Positions 10,265-19,649 of a DNA stretch of 64,000 nucleotides are shown here, piece by piece. The notes under the pieces are model-generated. The model did no database searches and had not been told where the DNA came from. It was given only the letters and a program-made list of their open reading frames with translations. The stretch lies in NCBI GenBank assembly GCA_019918135.1, contig WBZZ01006968.1:141001-205000 (forward strand), read 5' to 3'. Within the stretch, counting starts at the first letter, position 1; each line of letters opens with the position of its first letter. This DNA is from Paulinella micropora (taxonomy: Eukaryota > Cercozoa > Imbricatea > Euglyphida > Paulinellidae). The position numbers and the translations under genes are program-made.

Positions 10265-13200
10265 ATGTCCCGGCCGCCGGCAGCGGCCGAGAGCCAGCCT
10301 CCCCCGCCGGGCGGCCCGGCCCCGCCCGGCGCCCCGGCGGAAGCGGAAGCGGGTGTGTCGTGGTGGGTCCCGGCCCCGCGCCAGCCCGCCCCCGGCAGCC
10401 TGCTCTGGCTGGTGCCGCGGCGGGGCCGCCGGGCGGCGGAGGGGCGAGTCGTGCTGTCGCTGACCGGGCCCGGCCAAGACCAGCGGGCCTGGCTCAGCAA
10501 CGTGGCGGACCCCGTGCACCAGGGCCTGGTGAGCTTTTCGCTGCACCCCGCCGGCTTCGTCCGGGGGCGCTCCGCCGGCGTCTGGCTGTACGATTACGAC
10601 CGGGACGAGGTGCTGCCCCTGGTCGAGGAGGCCAAGCTGTGGCAGAAGCTGCCGCCCTCCGTCGTGCCGCGCACCCCCTGCAAGCGGGCGCGCGCGCTGC
10701 GCCGCCTGGGCCACGCCGCCTCCGCGCCCAAGGCGGCGCTCGCGCGGGCGCTGGCAGCCCTGGCCGGGCTGGTGGGCGCTGCGCTTTTTGCTGGAGGACG
10801 GCCGCTGGGCCCCCTTCCTGTTCTTATTCGGGCCCCGCGCCGAGTGGCTGTGGCGCAGCCGGCGGCGGACCAGGCGCCGCTGGCTCGCTGCGTTGCTGGA
10901 CTCGCCGCCGGGGGGCACGGACCCGCGCTACTTCTTCGACGGGGACCTGCTGCTGCCGGGCGCACTAGACGGCCCGGCGCTGACCCCGGCCCACTTCCAG
11001 CGCCTGGGCCGGCTGCTCCGGGCCCGCCTGGCGGCGGGGCTCGGGCCCGCGGGCCGGCGCCTCGTGCTCGTCCATTACTGGCTGCGCCTGACCCTCGCCG
11101 TGCGCAAGAGCTCGTGTTTCCAACTCACGGCCTGCCCACCCTCTGCCCAGGCGCTGGTGGACGAGCTGCTGCCGAACCTCGACCGCCGCTCGGAACACGG
11201 CCGCCACCTCTTCCCCGGCTTCTCCGACCTGCTGCGGCAGTTGTTACTGCCGGATGGCTCGCTGTGGTGCGAGGACTGGTGCGAGCCCGCCGGCGAGCAC
11301 GCGTACGCGCTCAAGCCGCACGTCACGCCGGCCGTGCTGGAGCCCGTGCTAAGTGACCTCTGGGGGCTCGGCGCGGGGGGCTCCGTGGGCGGCTGCGCCC
11401 GCTGCGCCGGCGCCGAGCCACCCCCGCCCAAGCGCCGCCGCCGCCGCGCGGGTGGCTCGGCGCCCACGGAGCCCGCGTGGCTGCACCCCCACCCCGGCCT
11501 CTGGGTGCCCCAGGACCTGTGGCGCCAGGAGCAGGCCCTCGCGGGCCGCCTGCGGGACCTGGCCACGTCGGGCTGCGGCCACCTGCTGGCCAGGCTCCGG
11601 GCCCGCGGGCCGGGGGCTGACGCCTTCGTGCCCAGCGAGGAACAGCGCCGCGCCGCCGAGGTGTGCCTGCGCTCGCGCCTCGGCGTCCTCGTCGGGGCCG
11701 CCGGCACGGGCAAGACCTCGCTGGCCGCTCTTGTTCGTGGCCGTGACGTGCCAGGCCGTCGCCGCCGCCCGGCGGGCCTGGGCCGGGGGCCCCGGCCCGG
11801 CTGGGGACGCTGCCGGGGACCCCGCCTGCCGCCAGTGCCGCGGCCCCCGCCGCCGGCCGAGGGCTGGGGCTCGTACGTCACGACCGGCTTCTACACGTCC
11901 GCCCTGCTAGAGGCGTACGCGGCGCTGCCGCCGAGGCCCGCCTGGCCGACGCCCGCCCTCGTGGTCGTCGACGAGCTGTCCTTGTTCAGTCCGGCGGCCC
12001 TGCTCCGCCTCTTGGACGTGCTGGCCGGGCTTGCCCCCTCGGTGGCGGGCTTGCTCCTGCTCGGGGACAGCGCGCAGCTGCCGTCCATGGGGCAGGGCTG
12101 CGTGCTGGCGCTGGCCCAACGCCTGTTCCCCGCCTGCTGCGCGTGCCTGGACACCGTCAGGCGCGGCCAGGCCGGCGCCGGCGGCCTCACGCAGGTGCAG
12201 CGCCTGGCGCGGACGCTGCGCCCGGGGGCCGACCCCCGCAGCATTGCGGAAGTGCGCGCCTGGCCCAACGCGGTCCTGCTACTTCCGCCTGCACGTAGGC
12301 CCCGACGAGCTGCGCGAGTTAGCCCTTGGCTGGTTCCGGCAATACGAGCCCCCCGGGGGGGTGACCCGCGGGGCCGTGCGCGGGGGGTTGCGCTGCCCGA
12401 GCTACCAGCTCGCGACCGTGCGGGCGCAGGAAAGGCAACTGCTCAACGAGTGGCTGGCGGGGGCCGCCGGCGCCGTCCGGGCGGCCAACGGCGTCCAGGC
12501 CCTGCGGCCGGGGCTCAAGGTCCGGCTGAAGGCGCCCCGCGGCTGCCCCGCGAGGCGGGTCCTGGCGCAGGCGGCGCGCATCTTCGTCGAGCCGGGGGAT
12601 CTGTGGGCCGAGAACGCCCCGCCGGCCGCCGCGCCGGCCAGGCTCGTCCGGGTGCCGCCGGACCAGGGGCCCTGGGCCCGGCTCGAGGAAGTGCGGGCGG
12701 TGGGCTACCTGCTCGACATCTCGGACGTGTGGTTGCAATGTTCGCGGGACGCCAAGAACGTGGCGGTGCGGTGCTTTCCCGGTGGCAGCGCGCTGCCGGA
12801 CACCCGCGCTCCCCTGCCGGCGCAGGTCGGCCGGCGCTCCTGTCCCCTGGCTTTCCGGCGCTTCCTCGTCTGGACGGGCGCGGTAGGGGGCCGCGCGGGC
12901 CTAGTGGAGTTCTACAGCCAGGACCAGCACGGCCGGGCAGCGCTGGAGCTGGGGTACGCCCTCACCGACGTGTGCGTCCAAGGGGGGGAGCTCCGGCACC
13001 TGCACCTGGTCCTGTCGCCGCACGCTTCGCCGCGCCACTACTTTCTGCGCCAGATCGCCTACACCGCCCTGACCCGAGCCACCCGCACGGCCAGCATCGT
13101 GCTGCCGCTGGCGGGCGGACGGGGCCGGCTGACGCCCCGCGAGTATTGGGAAAAGGTCAGGCGCGCCGACGTCCGGGTGCTCACGGCCACGGTGGAGGGG

Positions 13201-13266
13201 GCGCCCCCCTCGCTCCCCGCCGCCGCCGAGCAGGAGGTCGGGCCGGAGGCCGCGGGGGGGTCCTAG
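10265..13266 (+). pseudogene. RecD/Pif1-like superfamily 1 DNA helicase, frameshifted
   Basis: The product resembles SF1 helicases that unwind DNA with ATP. Walker A is VGAAGTGKTS (about 11692-11721), motif II is VVVDELSLF (near 11960), motif III is LLLLGDSAQLPSMGQG (near 12050), and the C-terminal motor shows ELGYALTDVCVQGGE and QIAYTALTRAT (near 12940-13085), the RecD-type motif V/VI region. The N-terminal ~300 residues are not recognised. ATG at 10265 follows G/C runs. Frame changes are needed near 10785, 11735, between 11770 and 11870, and near 12285, so this copy is inactive unless these are sequencing errors. Giant viruses commonly encode such helicases. Confidence 0.75.
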
Positions 13267-13717
13267 CATCTACTCCGCGCTAGTTCACCCCGCGGCTCGC
13301 AGCCCCCGGCCCGCCTCTTCCCCGGCCGGCCGGCTACGAGCGGGGGAGCCGTTGGGCGGGACGGGGGGGGTGCGCCCCCCCTCCCTATCGCGAGCCCAGC
13401 AGCACGGGCGCAGTCAAAGGAGCTGGTTACTCTAGCTAACGGTACGTTGCCTCGTTGTTGGTCGGCGGCCAGAACTAAAGCCAGAGCGCAGTTCAGGACG
13501 ACAAGAGCCAAGAAAAAGGTGGTGGCCGGCAACCGAGCCAGCTACCACCGAAAGAAGAAAGGGCCGGCCCACGTTAGGTTTTTTAATGTTTCGTCGTCCG
13601 GAGTTCCCGCCTGTCCTTCTAGCCACGGCCAGCCACCATTGCAGACAACCACCCCTGCGTGCTCACCGTGGTTGGCCTTTCCCCGGGGGCGTGCCGACAA
13701 GTCTAGCCCGCAGGCCC
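13267..13717. other. Intergenic region between convergent genes
   Basis: GC-rich spacer between the helicase stop and the LRR-gene stop. A minus-strand ORF at 13263-13532 begins with a hydrophobic, signal-like stretch but then turns to low-complexity sequence, so I do not call it a gene. Confidence 0.5.
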
Positions 13718-15652
13718 TCACTCCTGCCACAGCCGTGGGTGGAGCCAGCCTAGGTACCGCAGCCGGGGCAGCCGTGCCAAGTGTGGCAGCCCCGCGCTCG
13801 TCAGTCGTGTACAGGCTGCCAATTCCAGTTCTTCCAGGTGCCACAGCCGTGTCAAGTGAATCAAGCCCGCGTCAGTCAGCCGCTGACAATGGCTGAGGTC
13901 CAGGTGCCGCAGCCGGGGCAACCCGGCCAGGTATGGTAGCCCCGTGCCTGTTATCTCTGTCGCTTTCAGCTCTAGGTGCTGCAGGTGCTGCAACCCCGCC
14001 AGGTGCTGCAGCCCGACGTCTGCCAGTCCCCTGCAGTAGCCCAAGTCCAGGCGCTGCAGCCGCTGCAAGGGCGCCAGGTACTGCAGCCCCACGTCCGTCA
14101 CTCGAGAACATGAACTCAGGCTTAGATACCGCAGCTGGCGCAGGGACGCCAGGCGTGCTAGCCCCGCGTCCTGCATTTCATAACACCAGCCCAGGTCTAG
14201 GTGCTGCAGCTGGTGCAGGGGCGCCACGTGCGCTAGCCCCGCGCCTGTCAGTCCATGACAGTAGTGCAGGTTTAAGTGCTGGAGCCGAGTTAGCCCTGCC
14301 AGGGGTGCCAAATCCGCGTCGGTCAACGACAGGCCGCCCAGGTCTAGGTGTTGCAGCTGGCGTAGCGTAGTCAAGCACCGTGTCCACGTGCCTGTTAATT
14401 GTTTACAGTCATTGAGGCTGAGGTGCCGCAGGTGCCTGAGCTCCGCCAGGCACGCCACTCCCGCGTCCGTCAGACCCTGACAACCGCATAGGTTTAGGTG
14501 CCACAGCTGCCGCAAGCCCGCCAAGCGCGCTAGCCCCAGGCCTGTCAGCTGGGTGCATTCCAGGAGGTCCAGGTGCCGCAAGTCCTCCAGTTCAGCCAGG
14601 TGTGCTAGCCCCCTGTCCGTCAGCAGCTGCCGGCAAGCGCGCAAGCCCAGGTGCTGCAGCCGGCCTAGGTTCTTCAGGCGCCCCAATCCCGCGTCCGTTA
14701 TGGCTAAGCAGTCGCTCAAGTCTAGGTACTGAAGCTGGTGTAACTCCGTCAGGTGCGCTAAGCCCGCGTCCGTCAGGTCGGGACAATTGTCCAGCTCTAA
14801 GTGCTGCAGCCCGTGCAGTGTTCCTAGGTGCGCCAATCCCTCGTTCGTTATTCCAGGACAGTCGCTCAGGTCTAGGTGTTGCAGGCCCCGCAGCTTGGCC
14901 ACGTGCACCAAACCAGCGCTCGTTATTTCTGGACATTCGCTGAGGTCTAGGTGCCGCAGGCTCTGCAGCTCCGCCAGGTGCCCCAGGCCCGCGTCCGTTA
15001 CGTGTTCGCAACCGCTCAAGTCTAGGTGCCGCAGGCCAGGCAGCTCCGCCAGGTGCACTAGCCCCGCGCCCGCCAGCCCGGGGGAGCGGGTCAATTCCAA
15101 GTGCCGCAGCTGGCCCAAGCTAGCCAGGGGCGCCAGCTCACCGGCCCCGAGTTCACCCGACAGCGCGCCCAACCTCAGACTGCGCAGGCTCCCGCGCCAG
15201 GCCTCCAGGCCTGTCAGGCATTGGCTGCTTAAGCCGGGGCAGGATGTCAGGTCTAGGTGTGACAGCCCGGGGACGTAAGGGGGCGACCTCTGTAGCAACT
15301 CCAGGGTGGCAGCGGCCGTTTCCCGCCAGTTCCTCTTCAGCACCAGCCCCTCGACCGAGACCCGGGGGCGGAGCCACCACAGGTCTACCAGGACCTGCTT
15401 GTATGGCCAGACCTCTAGCCAGGGCACACGGGGCCGGGCCCCGGCCCGGCGCCAGGCGTGCCCCCACAGCTCTACCAGGCGCACGTGCTCGGGCCGGGCC
15501 AGGTCCAGCTCCCGGTTCGCGGCCCCGGTCACTGGCCAGGCAGCGGGTGAGGACGGCCACCGGTAGTGCTCCGGCGAGGCACAGGCTAGCGTGGCCACGT
15601 CCGCCCAGCCCAGCCAGCGTAACGACCGCAGGTAAGCGTCGCTGGCTTGCAT
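13718..15652 (-). CDS. F-box-like/leucine-rich repeat protein (FBXL/AMN1 type)
   Basis: This is an intact 644-residue ORF. The N-terminal ~45 residues (YLRSLRWLGWADVATLACA...) have the shape of an F-box. From about residue 130 there are roughly twenty ~25-residue Cys-containing leucine-rich repeats of the form LxHLDLSxCxxLTDAGLxHL. F-box/LRR proteins usually act as substrate receptors of SCF ubiquitin ligases, and similar arrays are common in amoeba-associated bacteria, protists and giant viruses. Its tandem paralogue lies immediately upstream with matching flanks. A C-run (on the coding strand) lies about 120 bp upstream of the start. The ubiquitin role is inferred from the family. Confidence 0.8.
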   Translation of the reverse strand: MQASDAYLRSLRWLGWADVATLACASPEHYRWPSSPAAWPVTGAANRELDLARPEHVRLVELWGHAWRRAGARPRVPWLEVWPYKQVLVDLWWLRPRVSVEGLVLKRNWRETAAATLELLQRSPPYVPGLSHLDLTSCPGLSSQCLTGLEAWRGSLRSLRLGALSGELGAGELAPLASLGQLRHLELTRSPGLAGAGLVHLAELPGLRHLDLSGCEHVTDAGLGHLAELQSLRHLDLSECPEITSAGLVHVAKLRGLQHLDLSDCPGITNEGLAHLGTLHGLQHLELDNCPDLTDAGLAHLTELHQLQYLDLSDCLAITDAGLGRLKNLGRLQHLGLRACRQLLTDRGLAHLAELEDLRHLDLLECTQLTGLGLARLAGLRQLWHLNLCGCQGLTDAGVACLAELRHLRHLSLNDCKQLTGTWTRCLTTLRQLQHLDLGGLSLTDADLAPLAGLTRLQHLNLHYCHGLTGAGLAHVAPLHQLQHLDLGWCYEMQDAGLARLASLRQLRYLSLSSCSRVTDVGLQYLAPLQRLQRLDLGYCRGLADVGLQHLAGLQHLQHLELKATEITGTGLPYLAGLPRLRHLDLSHCQRLTDAGLIHLTRLWHLEELELAACTRLTSAGLPHLARLPRLRYLGWLHPRLWQE

Positions 15653-15696
15653 TCAGAGGAGGGGGCCGAGAGGGGCGCGCTGGTGCTCGGAATACC

Positions 15697-15702
15697 TTTA
15701 TT
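15697..15702 (-). terminator. AATAAA polyadenylation signal
   Basis: A minus-strand AATAAA lies about 207 bp beyond the repaired stop of the second LRR gene and just upstream of the first LRR gene. The surrounding GGAATACCTTTA motif recurs at about 17925, upstream of the second LRR gene, which points to duplication of the flank along with the gene. Confidence 0.4.
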
Positions 15703-15908
15703 GCCACGGCTGCCGCTCCCCGGCGCTCTGCGTGCGGCGAGCAGGCCGGAAGGCGGTGGGGGAAGGGGGGAGGGGGGGGGGGGGGAAGAAGGGGGGGGCG
15801 GGATGCCAAGGCTACGGGGCCCGGGGGGTGGCCTCTTCTTCTTCCCCAGAGGGCTCACGAGAGGAGGAGGCCGGCCCCACCCCCAGGGGCGTGCCGGCAC
15901 AGCCGCTT

Positions 15909-17865
15909 TTACCTCAGGTATAGGTACTGCAGCTGGGGCAGCGAGTCCAAGGGCTGCAGATCCTCGCGCCTCAGCTGTGTGCAGGAGGTCAAGTCCAGGT
16001 ACTTCAGGTGCGGCAGCCCTGCCAAGTGCCGCAGCCCCACTCGTCAGCCCTGTGCAGTGTGTCAAGTTCAGGCGCTCTAGGTGCCGCAGCTTCGCGACGC
16101 CCTGCATCCCCGCGTCAGTCAATTTCAGACAATAGTCAAGTTCCAGTTGCCGCAGCTGGGGCAACCCCGCCAAGTAGTCCAGCCCCGTAGCTGTGTCCAC
16201 CCCAAAACCAGGAACGGCCAAGGGCTCCAGCACCGGGTCGTCAGTCACACACGCGGCGGTCAGGTCTAGGCGCTGCAGCTGGTGCAGGGTCCTCAAGTGC
16301 TGCGTCCACCTGCCTGTCAATTGTGTACAGCCATTCAGGCTGAGGTACCGCAGGTGCTTCAGCTTCTCTAGGCAGTCCATTCCCGCGTCCGTCAGTCCTT
16401 GGCAAGAGCTTAGGTCTAAGTGCCACAGCTGCCGCAACGCCGCCAAGTGCTGCAGCCCCGTGCCGTTCAACTGTTCGCATTCCGCGAGTTCGAGGTGCCG
16501 CAAGTGTGCCAGCCCGGCCAGGGGTGCCAGCCCCTCGTCGGTCAGCTTCGGGCATTCGCGCAAGCCTAGGTGCTGTAGCTGGCCCAAGTTCTTTAGGCAC
16601 TCCAGCCCCCCGTCCGTTATCTCCTCACAGTAGCTCAAATCTAGGTACTGAAGCCGCTGCAACTTTGCCAGGCGCGCAAGACCTGTGCCCGTCAGCCTCG
16701 GACAACTGTCTAGCTGTAGGTGCTGCAGCTGGAGTAGCCCCTCCAAGTGCCCCAGTCCCTCGTCCGTTATCTCCGGGCAGTCGCTCAGGTTTAGGTACTG
16801 AAGCCGGTGTAGGCTCCTCAGGTGCCTCAAGCCTTCGCTTTTTATCTCCGGGCAGTCCTTCAAGTCTAGGTGTTGCAGGTCCTGCAGCCCCGCCAGGTGC
16901 ACCAAGCCTGTGCCCGTTAGTCGAGCACAAGAGCTTAGGTCTAAGTGCCGCAGCTGGTGTAGTGTCTGTAAGCGCTCCAGTCCAGCGTCCGTTATTGCCT
17001 CGCAGAGCCTCAAGCCTAGGTGCCGCAGGCCCTGCAGCCCCGCCAGGTGCACTAAGCCCGCGTTCGTCAGCCCCGGACAAGAACTGAGGTCTAGGTGCCG
17101 CAGGCCCTGCAGCCCCGCCAGGTGCACTAAGCCCGCGCCCGTCAGCCCCGGACAAGAGCTGAGGTCTAGGTGCCGCAGGTCCTGCAGCCCCGCCAGGTGC
17201 TCCAGGCCCGCGTCCGTCAAGCGTCCGCAGCCGCTCAGGCTCAGGTGCCGCAGCAGGCGCAAGCCCCGCAGGCGCACTAGCCCCGCGCCCGCCAGCCCGG
17301 GGCAGCGGGTCAATTCCAAGTGCAGCAGCTGGCCCAAGCTAGCCAGGGGCGCCAGCTCGCTGGCCCCGAGCTCGCCCGACAGTGCGGCCAGCATCAGGCT
17401 GCGCAGGCTCCCGCGCCAGCCCTCCAGGCCTGGCAGGTATTCGCTGCCCAGGCGGGGATAGGAGGCTACGTCCAGGTGCGACAGCCGGGGGAGGCAGGGG
17501 GGCAAGCCCTGTAGGCACTGCAGGGCGGCAGCGGCCGTTACCCGCCAGCCCATTCTCACTACCAGCCCCTCGATCGACACCCGTGAGCCGAGCCACGACA
17601 GCTGTGCCAGGATCTGCTCGTGTAGCCACACCTCTAACCGCGGCACACGGGGCCGGGCCCCGGCCCGGTGCCAGGCGTGCCCCCACAGCTGTATCAGGCG
17701 TCTGTGCTCGGGCCGGGCCAGGTCCAGCTCTCGGCTTCCGGTCGCTGGCCAGGCCGCGGGTGCGGACGGCCACCCGTAGTGCTCCGGCGAGGCACAGGCT
17801 AGCGCGGCCAAATCCGCCCAGTCCAGCCATCGTAACATCCGCAAGTAAACGTCGCTGGACTGCAT
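15909..17865 (-). pseudogene. F-box-like/leucine-rich repeat protein, paralogue, one frameshift
   Basis: ATG at 17865 starts MQSSDVYLRMLRWLDWADLAALACA, clearly paralogous to the neighbouring gene. About twenty LRRs follow. Near 16040 the frame slips: the current ORF runs on into nonsense (GAAALGRAAAPEVPG), while the other frame continues perfect LRRs (GLRHLAGLPHLKYLDL) and ends with TAA at 15909-15911. One small indel therefore disrupts the last ~45 residues. Predicted role as for the paralogue. Confidence 0.8.
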
Positions 17866-18423
17866 GCCGCCGACCAGGGGGGGGGGGGGGGGGGGGAGAG
17901 AAGCAGGAGAGCGCGGGCGCCCCAGAATACCTTTAGAGCCAGGGGCGGCCGCCGCCCCCGGCGGCCCGCGTGCGGCGGACAGGACGGAAGGCGGTGTGGC
18001 GCGGGAGGGGAGGGGGGGGGGGGGGGGGGAGAGAGCGGGGGAGGGGGTAGGGGACGGGGGCGGGGGGGGGGGGGGGGGGGGGTAGGGGCACCCCCCCCCG
18101 CGGCGACCTTCCGGTGCCTGCCCGACGACGCCCGTAGTCTGTCCGCGGCCCAACGCCCCCGCCGCCCGCCCCCCCCCCCCCCCCCCCCCCCCCGTCAGGC
18201 GGTAGCTCAAACCGACCAGCCCCCACAAAACCAGTCCCGGCGTTGGTGGTGTGTCTAATGTCGAGCCAGGCCCGTGGCACTGACCAGGCGCCAGAAGAAG
18301 CCAGCGCGCCGGTGCTGGCAGCCCAGGTCAGAACTCCCTCTCCCTAACCAGAACCAGGGCGCCGGGCCGGCGGAGAGCACTGGCTGGTCACGTGCTGGGT
18401 GACAGGACCAAGGCTGCGCGGGC
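17866..18423. other. Intergenic G/C homopolymer region
   Basis: Very long G runs (17878-17896, 18011-18028, 18062-18082) and a C run (about 18173-18193) lie upstream of the second LRR gene. Nothing coding is convincing here; the long ORFs are driven by composition. Confidence 0.6.
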
Positions 18424-18867
18424 GTGGCCGTCCCCTCGACGCTGCCCTCCCCAGCCCCGCCGGCTGGACCGACGAGCCCCCGGGAGGCCGCCGAGGCTCC
18501 GACGCGGGTCCAGGACCTAGAGGAACAGAGCGCGCGCTGCACGACGGCCGCGGCACGCAGTGTTGTCTGGGACCGGGTGCGCCAGGAGGTGATCAGCGAG
18601 GCTGAGGCCAGGCTCAAGGCGTTCCTGCGGAGGGACGGACCGGTCGAGGGCCTGGACTGGACCGTCGTGCAACAAGAAGTGCTGGCTGCGCTGCGGGGGC
18701 CCGGGGACGGCCAGCGGGGGCTCAGCCGCGGTGGCGGCGAGAGCGGTGAACACCCGGCCAAGCGGCAGAAGACCGAAGTCGCGAACGCCGGCGATGCTGA
18801 ACCCGCCGCGGCCTCGCCAGGCGTGCCGAGCCAACAGCCCGAGGGCCAGCCTGGCTCTGCTGCCTAA
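18424..18867 (+). CDS. Hypothetical acidic/basic mixed protein
   Basis: A 147-residue ORF with a Pro-rich N-terminus, a helical middle (DRVRQEVISEAEARLKAFL) and a short basic PAKRQKTE motif that could be a nuclear signal. I recognise no family. GC-rich DNA also gives long antisense ORFs here, so the call is tentative. A C run follows the stop. Confidence 0.4.
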   Translation: MAVPSTLPSPAPPAGPTSPREAAEAPTRVQDLEEQSARCTTAAARSVVWDRVRQEVISEAEARLKAFLRRDGPVEGLDWTVVQQEVLAALRGPGDGQRGLSRGGGESGEHPAKRQKTEVANAGDAEPAAASPGVPSQQPEGQPGSAA

Positions 18868-19649
18868 GCTACCCGGCGCCCCCCCCCCCCCCCCCCCCCC
18901 CCGCCCCCCCCCCCCCGAGACACGGTTGCGGGCGGACGGGGGGTGCGTGCGTGTCCGAGGCAGGGCCAAGCCGGCCCTGCTTGCTCTCTTCCGCGCTCTC
19001 GGCCTGTACTCCGGCCTTTAGCCAGCAGAGCTAATAATTAAATGAACCACTCGTTGCTGACCTAGCTAGCCTGTGTATTTGTGGTAGCCGGGCTGGTCCG
19101 GACTCCAGGAAGAGGGCCCGCCTTCGGCCGGGCCACGCCAGCCGGGGTCCACGCAGGCAGGCGAGCTTGCTAGCGCGCGGGGGGGCACCTTCCCCCCCGC
19201 GCCCGTCGCCTGTCGCCGTCCCCTTCCCCGCTGAGGGGGGGAGAGAGGAAGGGAAGGGAACACAGACCCCGCCTACGCTTCCGGTGGGGGTGCGGCAGGG
19301 GGGGGGGGGGGGGGGGAGGAAGGGGGGGTGACCGCTTCCGGCAGGCAGGCCAGCGACGCCACCGAGGAAGAGGAAAAACACGGAGCGCTGGGCAAGGGAG
19401 CCCGGACGTCGGGACGCAGGAAGACGTCGGGATGCAGGAAGACGTCGGGGTGCAGGAAGTGGAGGTCAGCTGGGAAGAGGCCGCGGACGGCCCCGTGCCT
19501 GCACGCGTCGTGGCGGCTCTGGGTAGTCAAGTAGGCGTCTTGGTCAAGGTGGGGCCAAGGTACTGCCCAAACCCTACGGAGCCGCGTGTGAGTGTGACGA
19601 GCAGGCCAGGCCACGCAAGAAAGCCAGGCGGCACGACCCCCAGGCAGCG
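18868..19649. other. Intergenic with C/G runs and an 18-bp tandem repeat
   Basis: C runs just after 18877, a G run at about 19301-19316 and an 18-bp repeat (19405-19458). ORFs of 77-116 codons on both strands lack family features. Confidence 0.5.
19405..19458. repeat. 18-bp tandem repeat, three units
   Basis: Units GACGTCGGGA(T/C)GCAGGAA start at 19405, 19423 and 19441. Because the unit is a multiple of three, both strands stay open across it. Confidence 0.9.

Noticed and set aside
9069-11356. Very long plus-strand Pro/Arg/Ala-rich ORFs across 9.1-11.4 kb
   Set aside because: GC-rich DNA with homopolymers leaves several frames open. Only the frame starting at 10265 connects to helicase motifs.
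13263-13532. Small secreted protein on the minus strand
   Set aside because: The first 23 residues look like a signal peptide, but the remainder is low-complexity GC-driven sequence with no homology signal.
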